From: Devosia sp.
GTDB lineage: Bacteria > Pseudomonadota > Alphaproteobacteria > Rhizobiales > Devosiaceae
Reading direction: 5' to 3'
Assembly (NCBI GenBank): GCA_028290225.1
Contig: JAQGKH010000365.1
Coordinates: 1-17,564 of the forward strand
DNA: 17,564 bases
Position 1 is the stretch's first letter. Every line of letters begins with the position of its first letter. This document shows, in pieces, positions 1-6,243 of this stretch. The notes under the pieces were generated by a model, which searched no databases, was not told where the DNA came from, and saw only the letters and a program-made list of their open reading frames with translations. A program made the position numbers and the translations under genes.

Positions 1-2
1 GC

Positions 3-32
3 GTTGCCCGCGACCATGCCAGCACGCTCTAA
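3..32 (+). CDS. C-terminal end of an upstream gene (partial, unidentified)
   Basis: One frame ends in a TAA at 30-32 after codons for VARDHASTL. A rho-independent terminator pointing the same way follows about 35 bases later, so some plus-strand transcript ends here. Only ten codons are visible, so no product can be named, and the frame is chosen only because it stops just before the terminator. The gene could equally be in another frame or be a non-coding RNA. Confidence 0.25.
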   Translation, partial: VARDHASTL

Positions 33-68
33 GCTTTACTGCGCCAGCTGTGATTTCGATATAAATCG

Positions 69-101
69 AACACCCGCTTCTCTCTGAGATGCGGGTGTTT
101 T
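69..101 (+). terminator. Rho-independent terminator of the upstream transcript
   Basis: A perfect 9-bp stem, AACACCCGC (69-77) with GCGGGTGTT (91-99), is capped by a loop that can itself pair TCTC (79-82) with GAGA (86-89). The run TTTT (98-101) follows on the plus strand. No T-run exists on the other side, so the signal is directional. A second, weaker inverted repeat, TTCGAT-ATAA-ATCGAA (55-70), shares two bases with the stem and would compete with it. Confidence 0.75.
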
Positions 102-288
102 ACTTTGTGTTAAACTTTGCCGATTGCGGCGGCATGTCGCAGCACTGCTTAGCAAAGCAGCAGACATGGTGTCGCTGTTGATGGCGACGGACCAAGTCCG
201 AGTGGTGCGCGCAAGCATGTGACTGGCGGCCCGCGGCCGAGCCGCACGCCGGAGTTGCACTCGCCCACCGGCCTTGTTACAGGCGCGC
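102..288 (+). other. Structured spacer upstream of trmFO
   Basis: No convincing gene lies here. Three stem-loops can be drawn in succession: CATGTC/GACATG (133-138 with 163-168) enclosing CTGCTT-AGCA-AAGCAG (145-160); GTCGC/GCGAC (171-175 with 184-188); and CGGAC-CAA-GTCCG (188-200). There is no tRNA T-loop signature and no clear -35/-10 pair. It may be the trmFO 5' leader or a small RNA; I cannot decide from sequence alone. Confidence 0.35.
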
Positions 289-1674
289 ATGTCCTCATCA
301 GAACCTATCCATATCATCGGCGGCGGGCTCGCCGGTTCCGAAGCTGCCTGGCAGGCCGCGCAGGCGGGCGCCAGCGTCGTGGTGCACGAGATGCGCCCAG
401 TGCGCGCCACCGACGCCCACCAGACCGAGAGTTTTGCCGAACTCGTTTGCTCCAACAGTTTCCGCTCGGACGACCATGAGCAAAATGCGGTGGGGCTCTT
501 GCATGAAGAGATGCGGCGCTGCGGCTCGCTGATCATGCGCGCGGCCGACCAGCACAAGCTGCCGGCGGGCGGCGCGCTGGCGGTGGACCGGCACGGCTTT
601 TCGGCTGAAGTCACCAAGGCCATCGAAACGCACCCCAACATCACCATTGTGCGCGAGGAAGTGGCGGGGTTGCCGCCGGCCGAGTGGCGCAATGTTGTTG
701 TGGCGACCGGTCCCCTCACCTCCCCGGCACTGGCCAAGGCGGTGCTCGGCCTGACGGGGGAAGATGCGCTGGCCTTCTTCGACGCCATCGCGCCGATCGT
801 GCATTACGACAGCATCAACCAGGATATCGTGTGGGCGCAATCGCGCTACGACAAGGCAGGACCGGGGGGCACGGGCGCGGATTACCTCAACTGCCCCATG
901 GACCAGGAGCAGTATAACCGGTTCGTCGACGCGCTGATCGAGGCGCCGCTGCACGAGTTCAAGGACTGGGAAAAGGTGCCGTATTTCGACGGCTGCCTGC
1001 CGATCGAGGTGATGGCGGAACGTGGCCGCGAAACGCTGCGGCACGGGCCGATGAAGCCGGTGGGACTGACCAATCCACGCAATCCAACGGTCAAGCCCTA
1101 TGCCATCGTGCAGCTGCGCCAGGACAATGCGCTGGGGACGCTGTGGAACATGGTCGGGTTCCAGACCAAGATGCGGTACGGCATCCAGGCCGATATCTTC
1201 CGGATGATCCCGGGGCTGGAGAACGCGCAGTTCGCGCGGCTCGGCGGTTTGCACCGCAACACCTTCCTCAATTCGCCCAAGGTGCTGGGGCCGGACCTCA
1301 AGCTCAAGGCCGATCCGCGGCTGCGCTTTGCCGGCCAGGTCACGGGCGTGGAGGGCTATGTGGAAAGCGCCGCGATCGGGCTGCTGGCCGGGCGCATGGC
1401 CGCCGCCGACGCGCGGGGCGAGCTTTTGCCGCCGCCTCCGATCACCACGGCGCTAGGCGCGCTGCTCGGCCATATCACCGGCGGGCATGTGGAAGCCGAG
1501 GGCTATAGCGGGGCGCGCTCGTTCCAGCCGATGAATGTCAATTTCGGGCTGTTCCCGGAAGTGACGGTGACCAAGCCCGAAGGGGCTGGTCGCTGGCGCG
1601 GCAATGACAAGGTGATCGCCAAGCGCCGCATGATCACCAGCCGGGCGCTGGAGGATCTGAAGGCCTGGGCGTAA
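289..1674 (+). CDS. trmFO: TrmFO, folate/FAD-dependent tRNA (uracil-54-C5) methyltransferase
   Basis: Cytosolic flavoenzyme that makes 5-methyluridine at position 54 of the tRNA T-loop, using methylenetetrahydrofolate as carbon donor and FADH2 as reductant. The 461-residue length is normal for the family. The N-terminal FAD-binding loop reads IIGGGLAGSEAAW (residues 9-21), followed by the family signature HEMRP (33-37). The two cysteines expected for catalysis are at C54 (ELVCSNSFRS) and C202 (YLNCPM). The C-terminal part has the FAD-contact region FAGQVTGVEGYVESAAIGLLAG. I chose the ATG at 289, preceded by a weak ACAGG, over an in-frame TTG at 274 with no ribosome binding site. It is a single-gene unit converging on the minus-strand operon at 1811. 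Confidence 0.95.
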   Translation: MSSSEPIHIIGGGLAGSEAAWQAAQAGASVVVHEMRPVRATDAHQTESFAELVCSNSFRSDDHEQNAVGLLHEEMRRCGSLIMRAADQHKLPAGGALAVDRHGFSAEVTKAIETHPNITIVREEVAGLPPAEWRNVVVATGPLTSPALAKAVLGLTGEDALAFFDAIAPIVHYDSINQDIVWAQSRYDKAGPGGTGADYLNCPMDQEQYNRFVDALIEAPLHEFKDWEKVPYFDGCLPIEVMAERGRETLRHGPMKPVGLTNPRNPTVKPYAIVQLRQDNALGTLWNMVGFQTKMRYGIQADIFRMIPGLENAQFARLGGLHRNTFLNSPKVLGPDLKLKADPRLRFAGQVTGVEGYVESAAIGLLAGRMAAADARGELLPPPPITTALGALLGHITGGHVEAEGYSGARSFQPMNVNFGLFPEVTVTKPEGAGRWRGNDKVIAKRRMITSRALEDLKAWA

Positions 1675-1720
1675 GGGTTCGGGCCGGTTGGAGCTGGCAG
1701 CTTTGAACGGCTGACAGATC

Positions 1721-1756
1721 TCGTGATGGGTCCCGGCTCAAGGCCGGGATGACAGC
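1721..1756. repeat. REP-like palindromic element
   Basis: The core is a 7-bp inverted repeat, TCCCGGC (1731-1737) and GCCGGGA (1743-1749), with loop TCAAG, flanked by TGGG on one side and TGACA on the other. From memory, very similar GTCATCCCGGCCTTGAGCCGGGACCCA-type elements are dispersed between genes in many alphaproteobacterial genomes. It sits between convergent genes, where such elements are common, and could act as a bidirectional transcript end. Only one copy is present in this window. Confidence 0.55.
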
Positions 1757-1783
1757 TGGTGGGTGGGGCGACATCGGGGGCTT

Positions 1784-1803
1784 ATCCTGGGCGACACCAG
1801 GAT
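1784..1803. terminator. Hairpin between convergent trmFO and the phytoene-synthase-like gene
   Basis: A perfect 7-bp stem, ATCCTGG (1784-1790) with CCAGGAT (1797-1803), has a 6-base loop and lies seven bases past the stop codon of the minus-strand gene. Neither side has a real T-run, so it may terminate weakly or simply protect 3' ends. It is the best candidate end for the yajC-secDF operon. Confidence 0.35.
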
Positions 1804-1810
1804 CGAACCG

Positions 1811-2677
1811 TTAGCGGTTGCGGAAGGTCCACCAGGAGAGGCGGGCGATCTTGCGCCAGTCCGGGTCGTCGGGGGGCACGGCGAAAAGGCTGGCGGGCGA
1901 GTTGTTGATCTGCTGGAGTTGCGCCCTGAGCACGGCGATGGGGGCGAAGGCGGGGCGCAGGTTCGCGGGGAGGCCCGCGATGGCGGTTTCGGCCTTACCG
2001 AGGTGTTCGGCGGCGAGATCGGCGACTTGCCCCAGGGCGGCAGCGAGGCCTTCGCTTTCGGTGCCGGTGAAGATTTCGCGCTCCTCGACGCCATTGGCGG
2101 CAAAGATAGTCCAGGGCAGCATGATGCGCCCCTGGCGGGCAAGGACGCCAAAGGCGCGGCGATGGCCGATCAGCGCATGGGCGACGCCCAGATGGCCCGC
2201 GGCGTCGCCGGGCTCCACGGGCTTGCCGTTGTTGAGGACCATGGCGGCGAGCTGATAAAGGGTCGAAGCGGTTTCCCCAGCATAGCCCTCAAAGCTCTCA
2301 AGATCGGGCATGGGATCGTCGTAAAGGTCGAAGCGCCGGGCGCCGAGCAGGCGCTGCAGGGTTCCCACTGGGATGGCGTAGCGCTCGAGCGTGTCGAGCA
2401 GGGCATCGGCGACGGGGTTCTGGCGGAGTTCGCCATGGCCCTGCCCGTCCAGCGCATCGTTCCACCATTGCAGGCGAATTTCGCCGGGGGCCGGATTGCT
2501 GACACGCTCGCGGATGGCGGCGACTTCGGCGCTGAAGGCATAAAGGGCGGTGACGGCGTTGCGGTGCTCGCCCGTCAGCACCAGGGTCGAGAGGTACCGG
2601 TCGCGGTCGAGGGTGCGCAGTTCGGCGGCTGCGTGCGTGAAGCTTTCGCTGGGCGCAGAGCTGTCGCTTGACGGCAT
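1811..2677 (-). CDS. Squalene/phytoene synthase family protein, NDUFAF6-like
   Basis: The 288-residue all-helical protein has the fold signatures of the trans-isoprenyl diphosphate synthase family: ALYAFSAEVAAIRERV (44-59), the RLQWWNDAL segment (68-76), the RRFDLYDDPMPD helix (114-125) and the ARQGRIMLP stretch (180-188). The two aspartate-rich motifs that bind Mg-diphosphate in true squalene and phytoene synthases are not there: AEVAAIRE and ALIGHRRAF occupy their places. That pattern matches the family of the mitochondrial complex I assembly factor NDUFAF6, so I infer an assembly or non-canonical role rather than carotenoid or hopanoid synthesis. Its ATG overlaps the TAA of the Mth938-like gene by one base (TAATG), implying translational coupling. 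It is the last gene of the yajC operon. Confidence 0.85.
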   Translation of the reverse strand: MPSSDSSAPSESFTHAAAELRTLDRDRYLSTLVLTGEHRNAVTALYAFSAEVAAIRERVSNPAPGEIRLQWWNDALDGQGHGELRQNPVADALLDTLERYAIPVGTLQRLLGARRFDLYDDPMPDLESFEGYAGETASTLYQLAAMVLNNGKPVEPGDAAGHLGVAHALIGHRRAFGVLARQGRIMLPWTIFAANGVEEREIFTGTESEGLAAALGQVADLAAEHLGKAETAIAGLPANLRPAFAPIAVLRAQLQQINNSPASLFAVPPDDPDWRKIARLSWWTFRNR

Positions 2678-3072
2678 TAGCGGACCTTGTCCACCGCCAG
2701 CAGCGCGGCCCCGACGGCGCGTTGCTCGGCCAGGAGGACGTTGTAGGTGCGCACGGCACCGCCGGTGGCGATGGGTTCAACGATGATCTGGCGCTCGCGC
2801 AGGGCTTCGCGGATGCCGGGGGGAAGGCCGAAGATGTCAAAGCCCAGGCCAAACAACAGCACATCAATGGCGTCGGCTGCGGCGAAAACCGGGGCTAGAC
2901 TTTCAAGCGTGATCTCGCCGGGTTGCGAGACGTTCCAGGCGTGCATGCCGGTGGGCAGGCACAGCAGGGAGCCGCGATGGGACAGGTCCGCAAAGCGGAA
3001 GCCGCCCTTGCCATAGGCGTCGATGCCGACCTGCTGAGGGTAAAAGCCGGTTTCGCCCACGCCCTCCGCCAT
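2677..3072 (-). CDS. Mth938-like (DUF498) domain protein, NDUFAF3-like
   Basis: A small cytosolic protein of 131 residues with the family hallmarks IDAYGKGGFRFADLSHRGSL (17-36), LCLPTGMHAW (37-46), VLLFGLG (71-77) and the C-terminal VRTYNVLLAEQRAVGAALLAV (107-127). The eukaryotic relative is the complex I assembly factor NDUFAF3. No catalytic site is known in the family. I chose the ATG at 3072, four bases past the secDF stop, because conserved sequence begins about 15 residues later. ATGs at 3093 and 3135 would overlap secDF and add unconserved residues. It is coupled to the next gene by a TAATG overlap. Its placement after secDF suggests a role with membrane-protein insertion. Confidence 0.88.
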   Translation of the reverse strand: MAEGVGETGFYPQQVGIDAYGKGGFRFADLSHRGSLLCLPTGMHAWNVSQPGEITLESLAPVFAAADAIDVLLFGLGFDIFGLPPGIREALRERQIIVEPIATGGAVRTYNVLLAEQRAVGAALLAVDKVR

Positions 3073-3076
3073 CGCG

Positions 3077-5629
3077 TCAGACAGCCGCCCCATCGGCCGG
3101 CTTGGTCTTTTCGGCCAGGTCGGTGCGCTCGGCACGCGACTTGAGGCCGAAATTGATCAGGATCGGACCGCCGACGATGATCGAGGAATACATGCCCACG
3201 AGCGAGCCGAAGGTCATGGCGATGGTGAAGGAGCGGATCACTTCGCCGCCGAACAGCACCAGCGGGATCAGCGCCAGGAACACGGTGAACTGCGTCAGCG
3301 AGGTGCGCACGATGGTCTGATTGATCGACAGATCGATCAGGTCAGGCAGGGGCATGCTCTTGTGCTTGCGCAGGTTTTCGCGGATGCGGTCCGAGATCAC
3401 GACGGTTTCGTTGAGCGAGAGACCCACCAGGGTCAACACCGCCGCGATGGAGGTCAGATTGAACTCCAATCCGGTAATGGAGAACAGACCGATGGTCATG
3501 ATGATATCGTGCGTGGTGGTGGTGATGGCGGCCAGCGCGAACTGCCATTCGAAGCGGAACCACAGATAGATCAGGATGGCGCCCAAGGCGACGATCACCG
3601 CGATTACGCCCTTCCAGGCCAGTTCGCCCGACACGGTGCCGCTGACCGCTTCGGTGCGGCGGATCTCGTAGTTCTCGGTGGCCAGGGCATCGCGCACCTT
3701 CTGGACGGCGACCTGATCGGCATCCTGCCCGCCCTCCTGCGCCTGCACCCGCACCAGCACGTCTTCGGGCGTGCCGAAGCCCTGCACCTGAACTTCGCCC
3801 AAGCCGAGGCCTTCGAGCAGTTCACGCACGACGCCGACATCGGCTGGGCCGCCGACATGCTGCACTTCGATGGCGGTGCCGCCGACAAAGTCGATGCCGA
3901 GATTGAAGCCCTTGAAATAAGCGGAACCGATGGAAAGCACCGAGGCGATCAGGGAGAAAGCGATCACATAGCGCGAGATCTTCATGAACGGGATCTTGGT
4001 GCCGTCCGGAATGAAGCGGAAATGCTGGATCTTGAGGGTCTTGGGGCGCCGCGCACGGTACCACATACCAACGAAATACAGCGTGACCGTGTAGGAGGTG
4101 AACAGCGAGGTGATGATGCCGAGCGCCAGGGTAACGGCAAAGCCCTGAACGGGACCCGAGCCGAGGAAATACAGCACCACGGCCGCAACGAGCTGGGTCA
4201 GGTGCGAATCGACGATGGTGCCCCAGGCGCGCTCGAAGCCAGCATTGATGGCCTGGAGCGGGCTCTTGCCCGCCTTGATCTCTTCGCGCATGCGCTCATA
4301 GATCAAGACATTGGCATCCACGGCCATGCCGATGGTCAAGACAATGCCGGCGATGCCGGGCAGCGTCAGCGTCGCGCCCAGCATGGAGAGCGCGGCAAAG
4401 ATCAGCACGATGTTGAGAACGAGCGAGATATTGGCGAAGACGCCGAACAGGCCATAGGCGATCACCATGAAGGTGATCACGAGCACGGCGGCGACGATAC
4501 CGGCGGTGAGGCCCGAGCGGATGGAATCGGCGCCAAGGCTGGCATCAACGGTGCGCTCCTCGACCACATCAAGGGAGGCCGGCAAGGCGCCGGCGCGCAG
4601 CAGCACGGCGAGATCGCTGGCGCTTTGAGTGGTGAAGCTGCCCGAAATCTGGCCGGTGCCGCCGGTGATGGCCTGCTGGATCACCGGGGCGGTGATGACC
4701 TGCTCGTCCAGCACGATGGCGAAACGCTGGCCGACATTGGCCGAGGTGATCTGGCCAAAAGCCAGAGCGCCGCTGGTGTCGAAGCGGAAGGACACAACGG
4801 GGATGCCGCGCTGCTGGTCGTAGCTGGGCTGGGCGTCCACGAGGGATTCGCCGCCAAGGGCGACGTCTTCATAAAGGAGTTCGGCGCCGCCATCCTGGCT
4901 GGGCAGGATCATGGTGCCGGCGGGCAGACCCTGGGCCTCGGCCTGGGCGGCGGTGAGGCCGGGATAGACCATGTGGAAGGTCAGGCGCGCGGTCTGGGAA
5001 ATGAGGTTCTTGAGACGCTCCGAATCGCCAAAACCCGGCACCTGAACGAGGACACGATTGGTGCCCTGGCGCTGAATGGAAGGTTCGGTGGTGCCCAATT
5101 CGTCGATGCGGTTGCGGATGACTTCGATGGACTGGGAGACCAGGGCCGAAGTGCGCTCGGTAACGCCTTCGGGGGTGAGCGAAACGGTCAGCTTGCCGTC
5201 GGGCGTCTGGCCGAAAGCGAGTTCATTGGCGCCGCCGGCGGCGAACAGCGAGCTGCTGATGGTGTTCTGCAGGCCCTGAACGGCGGTGCGCGCGGCTTCG
5301 AGCTGGGTCGGATCGGTCAGCTCGATGACAAGGCTGTTGGTAGCCGTATCGGTGGTGATGAGATTGCCGATGCCGTTCTGGTTGGCCAGGGTGTTGCGCA
5401 CATCGCGGCGCAGGCTCTGGAGGCGTTCGGACACGATGCCCTGCTCGTTGACCTGCAGCAGCAGATGGGAGCCACCCTGCAGATCAAGCCCGAGCACCAC
5501 GGTCTGGCGCGGCAGGAAGCTGGGCCAGTTATCCCTGACATTCTCGGGCAGGAAGCTCGGAACGGCAAACAGGATGCCCAGAAGGGCAACAATGGCGATA
5601 ACAGCGGTGCGAACGGGCGAGAACTGCAT
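3077..5629 (-). CDS. secDF: Fused protein translocase subunit SecDF
   Basis: Inner-membrane proton-driven motor that helps pull proteins through SecYEG. SecD and SecF are a single 850-residue chain. The SecD half has TM1 (about 8-26), the signature VLGLDLQGGSHLLL (45-58), the periplasmic P1 domain with RNRIDELGTTEP (172-183) and VQVPGFGD (195-202), and the TM4-6 block with GMAVDANVLIYERMREE (434-450) and GFERAWGTIVDSHLTQL (464-480). The SecF half starts near 545 with LGIDFVGGTAIEV (577-589) and holds the THDIIMTIGLFSITGLEFN block (706-724) and SLNETVVISDRIRENL (738-753). In that last motif Glu stands where most SecF have Asp. AGGACA precedes the ATG. It follows yajC after 52 bases containing a terminator-like hairpin, and ends four bases before the Mth938-like gene. 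Confidence 0.97.
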   Translation of the reverse strand: MQFSPVRTAVIAIVALLGILFAVPSFLPENVRDNWPSFLPRQTVVLGLDLQGGSHLLLQVNEQGIVSERLQSLRRDVRNTLANQNGIGNLITTDTATNSLVIELTDPTQLEAARTAVQGLQNTISSSLFAAGGANELAFGQTPDGKLTVSLTPEGVTERTSALVSQSIEVIRNRIDELGTTEPSIQRQGTNRVLVQVPGFGDSERLKNLISQTARLTFHMVYPGLTAAQAEAQGLPAGTMILPSQDGGAELLYEDVALGGESLVDAQPSYDQQRGIPVVSFRFDTSGALAFGQITSANVGQRFAIVLDEQVITAPVIQQAITGGTGQISGSFTTQSASDLAVLLRAGALPASLDVVEERTVDASLGADSIRSGLTAGIVAAVLVITFMVIAYGLFGVFANISLVLNIVLIFAALSMLGATLTLPGIAGIVLTIGMAVDANVLIYERMREEIKAGKSPLQAINAGFERAWGTIVDSHLTQLVAAVVLYFLGSGPVQGFAVTLALGIITSLFTSYTVTLYFVGMWYRARRPKTLKIQHFRFIPDGTKIPFMKISRYVIAFSLIASVLSIGSAYFKGFNLGIDFVGGTAIEVQHVGGPADVGVVRELLEGLGLGEVQVQGFGTPEDVLVRVQAQEGGQDADQVAVQKVRDALATENYEIRRTEAVSGTVSGELAWKGVIAVIVALGAILIYLWFRFEWQFALAAITTTTHDIIMTIGLFSITGLEFNLTSIAAVLTLVGLSLNETVVISDRIRENLRKHKSMPLPDLIDLSINQTIVRTSLTQFTVFLALIPLVLFGGEVIRSFTIAMTFGSLVGMYSSIIVGGPILINFGLKSRAERTDLAEKTKPADGAAV

Positions 5630-5646
5630 TCAGGTGTCCTGGAGAC

Positions 5647-5670
5647 GAAAAACCGGGGCAGAGCCCCGGT
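5647..5670 (-). terminator. Intrinsic-terminator-like hairpin between yajC and secDF (candidate attenuator)
   Basis: Read on the minus strand, ACCGGGGC-TCT-GCCCCGGT (5670-5652) forms a perfect 8-bp GC-rich stem with a 3-base loop, directly followed by five T residues counting the last stem base (5652-5648). The hairpin starts 11 bases after the yajC stop codon and ends about 20 bases before the secDF ATG, leaving secDF its own Shine-Dalgarno. It may be a partial terminator that lowers secDF relative to yajC, or a regulated one. Confidence 0.65.
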
Positions 5671-5681
5671 GCTGATCGTGT

Positions 5682-6038
5682 TTAGACGACAGGCTTGTTG
5701 TCGTTGACGGGCTCGGCCTTGGAGCGGACATCGGCGACCATGCCGCGCACCAGCTTGACCTTGACGCCCTGGGCGATCTCGACTTCGAGATCTTCGCCAT
5801 CAATGGCCTTGGTGACCTTGCCGACAATGCCGCCAGTGGTGACGACGGTGTCGCCGCGCCGAATGGCCGAGAGCATCTCGCGTTGCGCCTTCAAGCGCTT
5901 CTGCTGCGGGCGGAAGATCAATAGCCAGAAAATCACCACCAGCAGCAGAATCGGCATCATCTGAATGAGGATGTCCTGAATTCCGCCACCGGCGACGGGG
6001 GCTGCTGCCGCCTGGGCATAAGCGGGCGTAACAAACAT
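5682..6038 (-). CDS. yajC: Preprotein translocase accessory subunit YajC
   Basis: Single-pass inner-membrane protein of 118 residues that associates with SecDF at the Sec translocon. It has a short periplasmic N terminus (MFVTPAYAQ), a transmembrane helix at about 28-43 (MPILLLVVIFWLLIF), the family signature FRPQQKRLKAQREM just after it, and the cytoplasmic domain with GDTVVTTGGIVGKV (62-75). A strong ribosome binding site, AAGGAG, lies seven bases before the ATG. It is first in the operon with secDF and the two complex I assembly-factor homologues, and divergent from the DUF815 gene. Confidence 0.96.
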   Translation of the reverse strand: MFVTPAYAQAAAAPVAGGGIQDILIQMMPILLLVVIFWLLIFRPQQKRLKAQREMLSAIRRGDTVVTTGGIVGKVTKAIDGEDLEVEIAQGVKVKLVRGMVADVRSKAEPVNDNKPVV

Positions 6039-6164
6039 CGGCGAGCTCCTTTATGTATTCTTTTTTGGCTTGCTGGAGAACAGGCGCCTAGCGGAGTGAC
6101 ATGCATGGCGCAATTGGACGCAAATGTGGCCTGATGCACTTGCGCCCTGATCAAAATCGCGCGG

Positions 6165-6193
6165 ACTATACAATTGCACCCCCGCGATTGCAA
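6165..6193 (-). promoter_or_regulatory. Predicted sigma-70-type promoter for yajC-secDF operon
   Basis: On the minus strand, TTGCAA (6193-6188) and TATAGT (6170-6165) are separated by exactly 17 bases, matching the consensus -35 and -10 at four and five of six positions. Transcription would begin near 6158, giving a leader of about 120 bases before the yajC ATG. The overlapping plus-strand TATACA (6167-6172) could be a -10 for the divergent DUF815 gene, though its -35 is poor. This is inferred from sequence only. Confidence 0.4.
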
Positions 6194-6243
6194 AGGCATT
6201 CAGGGCGAAACAGATTGCCGCGCCAACAGCAAAGGACACCCCC

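Noticed and set aside
100..260. Possible tRNA or known riboswitch before trmFO
   Set aside because: There is no T-loop GGTTCGA-type sequence, no cloverleaf pairing and no recognisable riboswitch core. The hairpins are reported only as unexplained structure.
274..291. TTG at 274 as the trmFO start
   Set aside because: It adds only five residues, has no Shine-Dalgarno, and the ATG at 289 sits at the usual distance before the FAD-binding loop.
3073..3135. Upstream ATGs for the Mth938-like gene
   Set aside because: They overlap the secDF coding end and encode unconserved residues. The ATG at 3072 directly after the secDF stop fits the operon spacing.
3362..5707. Very long plus-strand open frame (781 codons) across secDF
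   Set aside because: It lies antisense to a fully recognisable SecDF. High GC at third positions removes stops from the opposite strand, and its protein is low-complexity with no family signature.
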